In this document: positions 47,241-60,200 of the stretch, piece after piece
Layout: each line of letters opens with the position of its first letter
Numbering within the stretch: the stretch's first letter is position 1
From: Neurospora crassa OR74A
Lineage: Eukaryota > Ascomycota > Sordariomycetes > Sordariales > Sordariaceae
DNA: 64,000 nt
Direction: 5' to 3'
NCBI RefSeq assembly: GCF_000182925.2
Contig: NC_026504.1
Location: 2,480,001-2,544,000 of the forward strand
Notes under the pieces: model-generated
The model's database searches: none
Told to the model about the DNA's origin: nothing
The model's input: the letters and a program-made list of their open reading frames with translations, nothing else
Program-made: the position numbers and the translations under genes

Positions 47241-50229
47241 TTGGATGACCCAGGAGAGAGAGCGAACATGTAGCAAGGTCGATTGAAGGGTTGAAGTGGA
47301 GTTGAAGTGGACGAAATGGTTGGAATTTAGAGGCGCATGGGCAGTCGATTGCCTTGCCATGCGTTGAGATCGTTGCGTGTACGTAATGAGCCACGTCTGC
47401 GATACCAAGGCAGGATAGGGGAAGACATCAGGGGCGAGGCTATTAACGAGCTATAGTCGTCCCTTTTTTTTCGCTTTCGGAAGTTGAGAATTAGCTGATA
47501 CAATTGTGCACGAAACGAAGTCACGCATTGGGGCTGATATATGTTCGGTAGGGTAGCTGGGACGAACGAAAAGTATGTCTTTTCTGACCATATTTTGATT
47601 GTCTGCTGATCGGCCGGTCACCGTTTTTCTTTCTCGGCGATAGATATATGGAGCTTTTCTCATAGGGATAGGATAGGGAGGATGAGTATGTAAAGAGCAG
47701 CCTGTAGGCAGCGCTTTTCTTGTTGTTTTCACTCTGGGGGTTTATGGCTTGCTTGGATCATCGTGAGAACTGGAAGGGGAGAATGGATGCCCTCCTCCAT
47801 CTTCGGGATCTTGTTGACGTTCGATGTAACCAAATCCCTTCCTTTCCATGGGCAGTCATGAACACATGCATGTCTGTTCTCGTCTCATCCGCCTGAATTC
47901 TGACTATGTGTCAATCTGTCCTTACTGCTTACTGAATGTGAAGACAGATAAAAACAGACACCTTTGCACTCACACTCGAGGAATTCCCATCAAGGAACCA
48001 AGCATGTGTGTGTATTGTCTGAGGATTTCTTTCCTACATACATACATACACTTCCAGTTTGGATTCCCGCAGTCATATACTGTATAGTCAAAAGCAAATT
48101 CTGGTCTGAAGGCTCTGATGAAGTTTACGTACCGTAACTAGAAAAGACGAAAAAAAAAAAAAAAAAAATCTAAAGCGCAGTCAGTTCAGCTCGGCTCAGC
48201 TCAGCTCGCTTCATCGGTCTCATCACTCTCCATCCGGTGGCACCAACTAGTTGAATCGTACAACGCAAGTAAGCAGCAACTTACTTCAGTCTACTTTAGT
48301 TCACATGAACTATTGATTTTACTAATGAGTCCTGTTCTCACGGCCTCCCTCAGCCAGCCCTGAGTGGAGACAAGCGCTGATTCAGGTGGGTTGAATCAAT
48401 ATAGCTGTGAGGGGGTGTCAAGTTGATTGGGTTAAACAGACAATATTGGGGCGGTTTGAATTTTGGATTTTTTTATAAGAAAAATTTTTTTAAATTTCTT
48501 TTTTTTTTTTTCCTTTTGGTTTCGATGTGCTGTGACTGTTATAAGCTTTGGTTGGTGGTTTAGTTTATACTAGCGAGCAGAGGCCGTGAGGGCCGTCCGT
48601 CCAGCGTGATTTACGAGTAAGCTTGCTGGCCAGTTTTTCCACTACGGATTCAGCTGTTGGTCTTTCTGGGAGCTCCCAGCTAGCTAGTAAGAGTTCAATG
48701 GGTCGGCCGGTCGGGAAAGCGGCCGCCCTAATACTACTATGGAACAATTCCATGCACAAATGGCGAGATCGGCATCCAGGATTTGTTTGGTCCCGCTGCC
48801 TTCTAGTAATTTTTTCTTTTGGGTGTACATAACTACATATGTACCTTTTACAACCACTGAGACTTCACTTTTGTGCAATGAATACTTTGTAAAGTAAAGG
48901 TACGCATGTGCTGTCCTCACATTCAATTTAGCACATCACAACATCGGAGAATCACACACGTGGCGGCTTGGATGATACCTACCTATTCTGCACTACTACA
49001 GCTCAAGTCCAGTCGGGCTGAGTGAGGTATGTACCCCGGAGGATGTAACAGCGGTTTAGGCAAGGGGACAAAAATGGAGATGTGTGATGAGGAGATGTCC
49101 CCGGTGGAGGGAAGTAGGTGGTGGTGGAATAGCCCGTGAGGATAGGGTAGCAATACAAGCAGACTTTTTGTTTTACCCGGACCTATGATCTAAGCTTCGC
49201 GGATCTGTAAAAGGTTAAGAGTTTATGATGTCCAGGTAGGTGCCTCCATGCTTAGGGCGAATGTACCTAGTGTTTGATTCCCGATTCTCGCTGGCTTCAG
49301 GCAGGATTCGGTTCATGTGTAGACCTCCAGGTGTGGTGAACCAAATACACCACGACCGTCGCTGCCGGCAGATGGAGGTCCCAAGTTGATGAGGTTTTCT
49401 TATTGTTTCCTTCGTTTAGCTGTCCCGGGCTGTCAATTTCGGGAATTGACGAACCGTCAGATCGACAACTGTCGTTGACGGAATCGATAATCATGCGTTC
49501 TCAATGTAAGGAGGCAAGTCATGTGGAACACGGCTTTCTGTTTGTGTAGCTAACAAGCCGACAAGTCAGCTAACTGGGTGGGTTTCTGGGGGGAAGAACG
49601 AAAACGGACATAAAAAGGACGAAACGATGAAGAGACAGGATGATTCGAAATAGATACACAACGAATGACATGCTGTGAAAAGTCGTCGCGAAAATCTGAG
49701 CCAACAAAGTGTTCACCATGTACTTGTGTACTTTTCACCCTCAACACAAGATCCTCTCTAGTGCCCATTTGAGTAGGTGATGGTGTACCAACGACTCCGC
49801 CGTCATACTGAATTAGAAGCAGTCGACGTCGGACTGGGTAGGAGAAGGCGCAAAGTCCACCCAAACAGGACAGTGGTGTACGGGGGCCCGCTGTCCATCG
49901 GCCTTGTCCCCCAGATTAAGCTTGGTCCCACCGGAAGAGGCTGAAATTAGCGCTGCCGCAAATCGTCGGGAATGGTTACAATGGCGCCGCCGTACCCGTA
50001 CGAGCCGTACCAGCAGCAGCACCTCAGAGAAACGCCAAGCTAAAGGGACCACCACCACCACCGCAACCATCGTGACTCGCTGTGGTGCGAATCGAACCTC
50101 TTCGTTCCGAATACCGAAAGAGCCGCCGAGATGGTATCCACTGTTGTCGTAGTCCCCCGTGGGCCTCGCTTGACGTGAAATGAGAAGGACGGCACGGCCA
50201 CCTCAGCACTCGACACCTACGAGGGACAT

Positions 50230-50249
50230 GGGGGGGGGGGGGGGGGGGG
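50230..50249. repeat. Homopolymer run of 20 G
   Basis: Twenty consecutive G on the plus strand. Such a run can form a G-quadruplex and is error-prone in sequencing, so its exact length is uncertain. Confidence 0.85.
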
Positions 50250-50473
50250 CAATGAGGCTTTGCGCCGAGCGCGCTTGCTCTCTTGGAACTCTTGGGGAGA
50301 TCGCCAGATATGAGCGGTGGCCTCCAAATACATAGAGGTAGTACACTACATGTAGCGACAGACTGCGCCAGGGAAGGGACCCTGATTCCCCGAAAAGTGA
50401 AACCAAGCCTTGACTTCATCTCCCATATTCCCAGGACGTTGGGTCGCTCTTTCTGTGAAACCTCTTCCTGGCC

Positions 50474-50496
50474 TTTTTTTTTTTTTTTTTTTTTTT
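50474..50496. repeat. Homopolymer run of 23 T
   Basis: Twenty-three consecutive T followed by GTTTTTTTCGGGG, about 225 bases from the G-run. No associated element is recognised. Confidence 0.85.
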
Positions 50497-52489
50497 GTTT
50501 TTTTCGGGGTCTTGTGCAATTTCCTCCTCCCTTTACCCTTGTTCCTTTTTAGGGCAGTCTCACCATGGCTGTGGTCCGGCTGCTTGGCGCAAGTTGGCGG
50601 TCCTGGCGCAGGCTCAGTAGCACCTGTAAGCGTGAAGGTATCCTCTTGGGGATATGCACTGCGAGCCAATTGCCTAACTAGATTGGGGGAAGAGAAGCGT
50701 GGGTAACTGTGTATCATTGCCCTAGCTGCAGGCTGTGGCGTCTACTATTACACTATTTAGCCCTTACTGTAGTGTAGTCTTTAGGCGGATTTATCCGTGA
50801 TGATGTCTGTCTTGCTCTGACCGCTCTGGATGCAGTTTTCAAGTTCCCAAGCCTTTCCCTTGTGTTGATCGTCAGAGCCTGGAACCTCTTACAGAAGACA
50901 ATGCTTATAGTGTAGAGATGCGAACTGTCGGTAGAAAAAGAGATCGAATGGCGGTCCAGGGGCTGGAAGTGACGTGATGTTTTCTCGTGATAGTCGAAAA
51001 GAAAGGAACCAATCAACCCGACCACACCTCTATGCACCCACCCGCAAGACAAGCACATGATGTGTCAAAACGTAAAATAACAAGAACAGGAGAGAGCTGT
51101 GAATGCTGTGGAGGTTGTTGACCAAAGATCTTCAGCCAGACATGCGCGCGAATAGCAGTAGACGCAATGTAGTAGAACGGAAAACCAATTCTCCGTGTTT
51201 TAGTTAATAATGTTTGTTAAATGAAAGCCAGCGTGGACCTTGACAAGCCGGCTTCAACCCTCGGTCCAGTTGTGATGGTCCCATCTTTGTGACGTATCTG
51301 TCGGCATCAGCCGCTCGGGTATGTGGATATAGCTCTGGATATATATCTGCCCGTTAATAAGTTATGTGGGTGTGTGTGGAAGGGTAAGCGACCGCTCTAT
51401 AGGGCCTGCAGCTATAGGCAAGCTACCCCTTTCATCCAAATTGGGGAGTCGTCAGCCTCCATCCATGTTGCAAGTAGTGAACCACTTGAATCTTGACAAA
51501 GCAGACTCTATGGTCTTCCTGCCCCTGGCATCCATATCGAGTTACATCTGATATCTCTGCAATTTTCCACTTTTGCCGTTAGCCGTGGTCATCGGAGTCG
51601 CCCTGAGCTTTAGTTTTCGGGGTATCAGTGGATGGCTTTTACGATGGCAGGCCCCACCGAACGACTGAAGATCACAACGTTCAATTTTCAAGCGACTCCC
51701 AGACGGGAGTTCTGGCCAAGGCGGTCCGGCTGTCTGCCAATGTGGTGTATGCTATGGATTGTGTGCCAATGGCTCCGCCGCCTCCACGATTCTGCGCCTC
51801 AACACGCCATTTCGCTTGGTCCAGGTTCGGATCTACGTTGTGTGGTTTGCGGGGCTTGTCAAGAACTCCATCTCTCTTTTCAACAACCCGTTTATGCCCG
51901 CAGACCGTATACCAGGTGAGCCCAGGGCAGCCCAGGGCGTGTCTTGTGAGACACCAACGGACGGGAAACAGACTGGAAGATGCTGGCATATCTGAGTCTC
52001 GGAGTTATCTCAGAAATACCTACCTCATGCCGTGTCATCTGCCGACCGGGCCGCCTCGTGTGCCTTGTTGCCCTCTCTGGGGATGAAAGCTGAAAAAGTG
52101 GAGGTGTCCATAGAAGTAGTGGTGGAATTCGCATCGTATCGAAGACTGGAGAAAGTGCGAGCAATCAGGGCATCGACTTTTTGTCTCTTTGTGAGGTAGT
52201 GTACACGACGGGAATATTCGCCATGGCCGCTGTTCGTTCAGTAGTGTCCAAGCGGCCAGGAACACAAACTTAGAACTCGTATCCCTGATCGACTTGGCCG
52301 TCGTGGAGTGCCTGACAATCCTGACCTGAAATTGCATCTCACAGGTTCGATAGGACATCGGATGCTGCAGCGCACGGTGGGACCTGGATCTGATGCCAGG
52401 ACATAGGTGGAAACCGGTTCAGTTCCATAACAGGAATCTGATCTCTCAAGTTAGAAACTTGCACCTGAGCCACCGTTCCTGCTTTTCTT

Positions 52490-52490
<1 letters not shown>

Positions 52491-52539
<49 letters not shown>
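52491..52539. repeat. Homopolymer run of 49 T
   Basis: Forty-nine consecutive T, the longest homopolymer in the window. It could be an old poly(A) tail of a minus-strand retrocopy, but no retroelement-like sequence lies on either side. The length is probably unstable. Confidence 0.9.
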
Positions 52540-52541
<2 letters not shown>

Positions 52542-53675
52542 AGACCGAAAAAGCAAAGTGGAAAGAGCAACGGCCGTCGGAGATCGCTGCCCTGCTGGAG
52601 TCCATCTCTTTCCAAACGGGAGTCGGGCTTTTTGCTCGTCCGGGCTCCATGCGCTTCGACTTTTTAGGTTCCTTCTCTGCTGCCCTGAGCCTGGTCGGCT
52701 GCTGCTGGTGGGCCTGCTGGAGCCCCATGCATCTGACAGGGGCTGCAGGGCAGGGCAAGCAGGGGATGAATTGGCGAGTGGCAGCGACCTGAGCGAGGTG
52801 CCGTGGTCGTGGATGCCACTGGATGCGACGGCGAGGGACCATGACACCACCACTCAGACTACCTAGGTAATTTGTGGACTGAAGGCCAGAGGGTGAGGGT
52901 TAATGACGGGCGGAGGGCAGAAGGGTTCGATGCTCGGCGGACAAAAGGCGGGCCACACTCAGGGCACTGGAGGTGCAGACACGATTTTAACGACGTGCGC
53001 TAGGAAACATCTGACGAAACGACCGCCAAGCCAGTCCTCCACCAATATCCTGGCCTCCTCCATCCGGGCTTTGGGACTCCTGGCCGCTGTCTCTAGTGTA
53101 GAGAGAAGAGCTGATGTTGACCCCAAAGGTGAACCATTGATGAAGCTGCATCGCTTGGCCTCCATCCTCCTCCGTCGAGGTACATGTACTTTACATGTAC
53201 ATATATGCCCATCACCTCCCCCTCCCCCCTTCGCTCACGTCCTCTCCCTCAACGTCTTCCACATTGGACAAGCTTGTCATCCTTATTATCATTATTTACA
53301 GAATTCAACGCCTTCGTGTACGACCTGAGACCTCGTGTCGGGGACCTTGGCCTCAGCTTCTTTCAGTCATTGAGTGTATAATAGCACACACGCAACACCG
53401 CTTCCCGCCGCCTTCTCCCGTGAGACGACGCATCTGATCCGCAACCCGTCGCGTGATTCAAGTCACTGTCCGTCGAGTCCCTTCTTCGGGCGAATATGAG
53501 CAGCCCTTGGAACTGCTTCCCTCAGTTGTGCCCTCCTGGAAGCACTGGACTCCGGCGACCCTGAGTGAGCTCTGGATATTCATCATCAAACATAACAAAA
53601 AACAAAAATAAAATAAGCACCACACGAAAAAGAAAAGGGAAAGAAGGGAAAGTAGGAAACAGACTTCTGCGACAC

Positions 53676-54716
53676 ATGACGACAATCGTTCAACCAAGCA
53701 AAATGCCATCCCTAACGAGCCCAGTGGAAGACCGTGTTATTCACGACGAGCACGACTGCATGACGGACGATGACTCTGATTTCGACTTTGACGAGGAATA
53801 CTTTGCCCGTACCTATCAACCCCTGTCGAACCTCCCCACACCGCCCCCTTCGTCCCGCAATTCGTCAGTCCCCCAGAGCCCCCAATCACTCGTGGAAAAT
53901 GGAGGACTTCTCGACTCGGAACTGCTAGGTACGTGGTCTTTGATGGCTATCACTACCTGTATACCTCTGTACGATCATGTTCTAACACAGATGTCTACTC
54001 ATACAGGCCCTGCAATTCACTTGGTCAACCTCATCCCACCTGCTGCATCCTTGGCATTGCCTTCTGTGTCCCTTGTCCACGAGTTGCTCACGCGCACAGG
54101 CTTGAAGCTGGACGAGATCGCTCTCGCCGTCTGTGTCCTAGACTCAATCAGCTCCAAGTTCGCGCTGAACTGGCGCTTGCGCTGTCCACCCTCTCGCCGC
54201 GAAGGTTCCACCACCAGCAACGAGCAACAGCAACAGTCAAAGCGATACACCCTTCCGGCAGCCGCCAGTCAAGTCCACATCGACTGCGTCAAGCCCGAAG
54301 TCATTGTTCTGGGTGCGCTTATCATCGCCGTCAAGTTTCTGGAGGATTCCCACGCGCCAACCCAATACTACCGCTCCGCATGGGGTAACAACCTGTGGAC
54401 GTGCGAGCAGATCAACATCACGGAACGCTGCATCATGGAGGACCTGAACTACAGGATCCTTCCCCTGTGGGATGAGCGCTTGATCGGGGATGCATTGAAA
54501 GATATGGAGCGCGCCGGAAGGCAGGCTCTGCTTCCTCTTCCCGCTGCGGCGGCGGCGGCGCAATCCCAATATCAATTCCAATCTTTGAAAGAACAGCACA
54601 AGCGATGTGTAAGCTCTGGCGCGGCTGTCTATAGGCCGGGGTTGCAATTGACACCGGCAGGAACGCCGCTGTCTGAATATAACTCACCACCGCCATTCAG
54701 CATGGACATGCAATGA
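53676..54716 (+). CDS. Cyclin-like protein (cyclin N-terminal fold)
   Basis: Two exons, 53676-53928 and 54007-54716, give 320 residues starting MTTIVQPSKMPSLTSPVED. The N-terminal 80 residues are acidic (DCMTDDDSDFDFDEEYFA) and Pro/Ser-rich. A cyclin box follows at about 88-275: VSLVHELLTRTGLKLDEIALAVC, CVLDSISSKF, a low-complexity Gln insertion, then PEVIVLGALIIAVKFLEDS and WTCEQINITERCIMEDLNY, which match the helices of Pcl/Pas1-type cyclins that bind a CDK. The C-terminus is low complexity and ends in SMDMQ. The 78-base intron has good GTACGT and CATACAG ends but is open in frame, so retention would add 26 residues. The partner kinase is unknown. A second in-frame start lies nine codons on, at 53703. 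Confidence 0.82.
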   Translation: MTTIVQPSKMPSLTSPVEDRVIHDEHDCMTDDDSDFDFDEEYFARTYQPLSNLPTPPPSSRNSSVPQSPQSLVENGGLLDSELLGTWSLMAITTCIPLYDHVLTQMSTHTGPAIHLVNLIPPAASLALPSVSLVHELLTRTGLKLDEIALAVCVLDSISSKFALNWRLRCPPSRREGSTTSNEQQQQSKRYTLPAAASQVHIDCVKPEVIVLGALIIAVKFLEDSHAPTQYYRSAWGNNLWTCEQINITERCIMEDLNYRILPLWDERLIGDALKDMERAGRQALLPLPAAAAAAQSQYQFQSLKEQHKRCVSSGAAVYRPGLQLTPAGTPLSEYNSPPPFSMDMQ

Positions 54717-57247
54717 TTCGGCAACCACTGTCACCTCGGAGCCGAAAGGCACGAGGCGCGGGTTGATGGCGTTTGCTCAAGCACTGGGCCTCGTGGACTT
54801 TCTTGTTATCGTTTTCTTTTACCGGCATTATACCCTCACGGTTTTTCACGGACTTTCGGTCAGGACCATTCTTCGGCGTTTACGTGTGGGTGGTCATAGG
54901 TCGATGCCTAGAGCGTCAAAGCAAACCATGCGACAGAGTCATGGATTTACGAACTCGAAACACAACAAAAAGGGGAGGGGAGATGATCGATTTCATTAGG
55001 CGTTTCGGGGCGAAAGCGGACTATTTGTTGTTTGATTCTGGGTCGGTCGGTTGACATGTTGGGATCGATGAGTCTTTTGTTTTGCTGCCTCGCAAAGAAT
55101 GGCGTTGGGTAGGGAGGGTTAGCTATGGAGTTTGATCATCCATCATCAAAAAGAAGGAGGGAGAGCAAAGCGTTATCCTTACGCAGTATGTAGTACATAT
55201 CCATACCAGACAGGCTTCCTGTTGTAGTAATAGTATAATCGTGACTACCTCTACCCAAAGTCCAAAACGCCGAGCCCAGCCAAAGGCAGTTTGCCTTCCA
55301 AGCCATTGTCGATTCCACCCACGGTCGTCCAGTCCCTGTGACATCATCAGAATCCTGATACGAACGACACAGAAACGCGCGGTCAGAGCCATCCTTAAAT
55401 GAAAACGGACGGGCGATCATAACTTGGTCTGCCTGGGCCATGGGGTTCGTTTGAAACATTTTGCGCAGTATGTACGCTGCACCTCTGCCGGCATTAAGAT
55501 TTGTTAGCGCGGAGACTTGCATGTGGCGAGAGATTTCGGCTTCTATACAGAAGATGACCGGCTTGGCCGCAATCAAGCCCCCATATATTGTAGTAGAGCG
55601 GTATCACTCTAACAGGCTCGAATGCCAGCAGAGGTGTACACTACACGACAACAAGACAAAAAAGCCATGGGCGCTCTCTCGTTCCCGTTGTCCACGGTCG
55701 ACCCTTGTCGCCGTAATCCACTCTTGCTTGTCAGTTGTCAGGTACAAGCCCAACACTCTGCCGCTCCTGCGTTCGGCCCCCCCTCCGAAACGAACGGGGA
55801 TAAGCGGTAGTCGTCACCGGTCCGGGCGTGGGTCTGTCTGTCCATTCCGTCTCATTGCAGATTTCGAATCAGATAACGACGGACGGGAGCTGAAGGAGAA
55901 TCGCCCGCTGAACTCGGATTGAAGCAAACTGAACCAAAGAGCAGCAGCGAGATCGAGCGGGAGCACCTCTCGTTATGCTCATGGTGGTTATATAGCTGGG
56001 TACGTAAGGATTTGAGATGGCTTTCGTCAACTTCAAGGGGGGTGTTTGGGCCGGCCGACGCCTCTTCGGGGTGTTGGGATGTACTTGGATGGTCGAGCTA
56101 CCTACCTACAGATTCATCCATCACTTTGGGTGGTTCGTTGTAGGATAATGGGACGAATAGACATGGCATGTTTCTCTCGATGGACTCCCTACAAGTACAT
56201 CTAATTCATCCATTTTAAGCTCTCCGCTTCGTTTCTGTTTCCCCATCAATCCCATCCAGTTCGACTGCAAAAGATCGCAAACACTCAACCATCTTCTAGA
56301 CTAAATCATACATACCTCTGCTTCACCACATCATCCGGCGTAGGCCTGAACCAACAACAGCTCCTTTGATTCAGAGGCAAAGACAAAAGATAGCGAAACA
56401 AGACGGATGGGGGGGTCTGAGACGCAAGCAGAGATCAAGGAATTTTGACTTGCCAGAGCCAAGGTAAAAACACCACCAATTGATCGTTTCGCGCCAAGTA
56501 TCTACGTATCCCACACACATGCACCAACACTTGACTCCATTCACAGCGCGCAATAACGAACCAAATGCTCTTGGGGTTGGGGCGGGCAATGTCACCTAAC
56601 CAGCCTGGAAGTGGCGAAAGAACCCTCTGTCACTATGTACCTGGTTGTCGAACATTCCACTGGTGAACTTCTGGATCTGCCAGAGATCTGTTGTTCCTTG
56701 TACATGAAACACCAGATCTTCTTCCCAGGTTTGAAGATCAGATAAAGCGAAGGCAAAAACAGAGTGAACAAAAGTTGGTAGTGAGTCATTCAATTAGATT
56801 AGGCATTAGATCTAAGCTATATACAAAAAGATACGTATCAAACGTATACATATAAAACGAAAAAAAACATGAAAAAAAGAAACGAAATAAACGTACGTAC
56901 ATAACGTATACATAACGAATGAACGAAACGAACGAACGTAACGCACGTAACGTACGCACACCGATCAACAGTGTACATACATAACGAACATACGCATCAT
57001 TCACAATCATTCATACAAATCATTACACCCATTTGTATCATTAAATCATAGCCGCTTCAAGCGGACTTTGAAGAGAGAGAAAAAGAAAAAAAAAAGCGAA
57101 AACGAACATGTCTACCGAAATCGTTTACGCGTTCTATCTCTTACTCTTCTTGTGTTAGATAGACACGACAAAGGAAATTATACCCTTTTTTGTCTATACA
57201 CCGGAACACCGAAAACCCTAAATGAAAAATTGAGAAACGACCATCTT
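54717..57247. other. Convergent intergenic region, cyclin and PYR3 3' ends
   Basis: About 2.5 kb. The right part (56811-57040) is a degenerate ACGTA/AACGA simple-sequence array listed separately. Near 56098 is a CTACCTACCTACAG stretch. The remaining open frames are short and overlapping. No gene is supported. Confidence 0.45.
56811..57040. repeat. Degenerate short-unit array rich in AACGTA/AACGAA
   Basis: Over roughly 230 bases the plus strand is built from overlapping 4-8-base words such as AACGTA, TACGTA, AACGAA and CATACATA, ending about 200 bases from the PYR3 stop codon. It lies in the 3' flank of PYR3. The array is too diverged for a clear period. Confidence 0.6.
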
Positions 57248-60200
57248 CTAACCAGACATGACCAACGCCAGGAGGGCCATACGGCAGTAGAGACCATATC
57301 TCATCTACAATCTGTCAGCAAACGAACTTGAAGCCGCATTGTAGCGGAAACAATGTCAAAGGAGGATCTTACCTGTCTGAAGTATGCGGCCCGCTGGTCG
57401 AAGTCAACCTCCTCAGCAATCTCCTCGTTTCTGGGGAGCGGGTGCATGATAGCCATCTTGCTCTTGGCGTGCTTAAGGGTCTGGTTGTCGATGCGGTAAG
57501 AACCCTTCACCTTCTCATACTCGGCCTCGCTCGGGAACCTCTCCTTTTGCACACGAGTGCAGTACAAGACATCAGTCTTGCCGAGAATCTCAGGGGTCAA
57601 CGTCTCAGACTCGCAGAGCAGCTGGCCGGCCTTGACCAGTTGCTGACGAACATCGGTAGGCAACTCAAGTCCCTTGGGGGAGACGAGCTGCACCTTGACT
57701 CCCGAATAGTGACGAAGCAAGTAGACCAGGGAATGCACAGGTCTGCCATAGCGAAGGTCACCGACGAACGTGAAGGTCAAGCCCTGGACAGTGCCCAGCT
57801 CCTCACGGACAGTGAAGAGATCCAAGAAAGCCTGGGTGGGGTGCTCCCTGCTTCCGTTACCAGCGTTGACAACAGGCACCGGGCTGTACTTCTTGGCAAC
57901 GTCAACGCAGGTCTCGTCGGGATGGCGGAGAACAATGGCGTCGGCGTAGCAGGCAAGAGTACGGAGCGTGTCCTGCAGAGTCTCGCCCTTCTGAACAGAG
58001 GAGTGTTGCGTAGCGATGGAAATAACTTCACCGCCCAGACGCTTCATAGCCGCCTCGAAAGACGCCGACGTACGGGTGGAAGGCTCGTAGAAGAGAGTGG
58101 CAAGCATGCGTCCCTTAAGAATGTCCATGACGTTTCCGCGCTGGACACTGAGGCGCATCTCCTCGGCAACAGTGAAAAGAAGATGCAAGTCGGCGCGAGT
58201 GTACTGCTCTACGGAGAGAACGTGGGCTTTCTTGAAAGAGTGAGGCCTGGAGAGCGAGTCCTGAAGGGTGAAGTTGACCTGCCCAGAGAGCTGAAGTGGG
58301 GTATGGCTAGTCTGGTAGTCACGCTCGCCGATCTCCATGTCACGGTACCTGGCGATAGCCTCGACGAGGATCTTGGCGTTCTTCACGTTGGTGACCAAGG
58401 GAATCTGGTAATCAACAGCCATGCGACGTGTCTGGTAACCCTTGCTGATGTAGTTGGCAGGGCGTCTGTATCTGTTGTTGGAGGGCAGGTTGATGTACAG
58501 GTCGATCATGTTGTTAGCCAAGTGCTGGGTGAGGGAGTACTCGGACTTCTGATCGTCCTCCTTGGCGAGAACCTCCAAGAATTGCACGGGGATGTCGTGC
58601 TCTTGAAGGAAATCGGCGGTACCAGCGGTAGCGAAGAGTTTGTAGCCCATCTGAGAAAGCTTGGCCACAGAAGGCAGCATCTCCTTCTTGTCCTTGTATG
58701 AACCGATGGAGAGCAAAATGTTCTTCTTGGGAACCTTGAAGCCGGTGGACATCAAAGCCTTCAGGTAGGCCTCGTACTTGTCAACACCAAAGGAGGCAAC
58801 TTCACCAGTGGAAGCCATCTCAACACCCAAGACGGGGTCAGCGCCAGACAGACGAGAGAAACTGAACTGGGGGACCTTGACACCGACACCGCCAGAAGGA
58901 CGATCGATGGCGGGGTACTCTACGAAAGGCAGACCCATGATAGCCTTGGTGGCCATCTCGATCAGATCAACTCCCATAACCTTGGAGACGAAGGGGAAAG
59001 AGCGCGAAGCGCGAACGTTGCACTCAATCACCTTGATGTCGTTGTCCTTGGCGATGAACTGGATGTTGAAGGGGCCGGTAACGTTGAGAGCGGCACCGAT
59101 CTTGCGAGTGGCTTCCTCGATGCGCTGGATAGTGGTCTGCTCCAGATCCTGAGGCGGCAGGATAAGGGTTGCATCACCAGAGTGAACACCGGCGTTCTCA
59201 ACGTGTTCAGAAATGAAATGTCCAACAACCTTTCCATCCTTGGCCACAGCGTCCATCTCGATTTCCTTGGCGTTCTCGATGTACTTGGTAATGACGACAG
59301 GGTGCTCAGGAGAGACATCGGCAGCCTGCTGAAGGTAGGACTCAAGATCGGCCTCGGAGTAGACAGTGTTCATGGCAGCGCCAGAAAGCACATAGGAAGG
59401 TCTGACCAGCACCGGGTACGATACCTTCTGGCAGAAGGCCTTCGCCTCATCGAAGCTGGTAAGTTCCTTCCAAGTCGGCTGGTCGACACCGATACGGTCA
59501 AGCATGCGGGAGAACTTGTAGCGGTTCTCGGCAGTGTCAATCATCTCAGGAGAAGTACCCAGAACTCTGACGCCAGCACGAAGAAGGGGCAGAGCAATGT
59601 TGTTGGGGGTTTGGCCACCCATAGCTCCCAACACTCCGGTTGCGTCCTCCATCTGATAGACGTCCAGAACGGTCTCCAGGTTGATGTTCTCGAAGTACAG
59701 CTTGTCGGCTTCATCATAGTCGGTACTGACGGTCTCAGGGTTGTAGTTCACCATGATGGTCTTGAAGCCAGACTCGCGGAGCGTGCGAATGGCCCGAACG
59801 GAACACCAATCAAATTCGACGGAAGAACCAATGCGGTACACACCCGAACCAAGAACCATGACACCACGGTCTTCGAACGAAACATCGTGCTCGCTGGCGT
59901 TGTAGGTCAGATACAGGTAGTTGGTGAAGGCAGGGAATTCAGCGGCGACGGTGTCGATCTGCTTGACGAAAGGAGTGATTCCTGCCTCAAGACGCATGCG
60001 ACGAATAGCTAGCTCGTTGGAATCCCAGAAGTTGGCAAGCTGACGGTCGCAGAAGCCAAGCTGCTTCGCGCGAAGGAGCAGATCAGGACGACCAACAACA
60101 TCGTTAGCCGTGAGTTTGGTCATGTCCTTGGCGAAATTGCTCAGGCCCTTGAGCTTGGACAAGAACCACTTGTCGATCTTGGTCAATTCCCAGATTCTGT

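Larger units (their letters stand above)
47241..53675. other. 6.4 kb gene-poor region with homopolymers
   Basis: No open frame here is long, family-like or free of overlap with biased sequence. The region holds an A-run at 48150-48168, TCAGCTC repeats near 48182-48208, a G-run at 50230-50249, T-runs at 50474-50496 and 52491-52539, TACATACATACATACA near 48042, and several TACCTA/TAGGTA copies (about 48976, 49235, 49265, 52859). The right end from about 53180 is pyrimidine-rich leader of the cyclin gene. It could hide a non-coding RNA or a large regulatory region for the flanking genes. Confidence 0.45.

Noticed and set aside
52393-52866. 157-codon frame with a long Phe run
   Set aside because: It is produced by the 49-base T-run; flanking residues show no domain.
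47241-53675. Transposon or retroposon behind the T-run
   Set aside because: No reverse transcriptase, transposase, terminal repeats or target-site duplication could be recognised around it.
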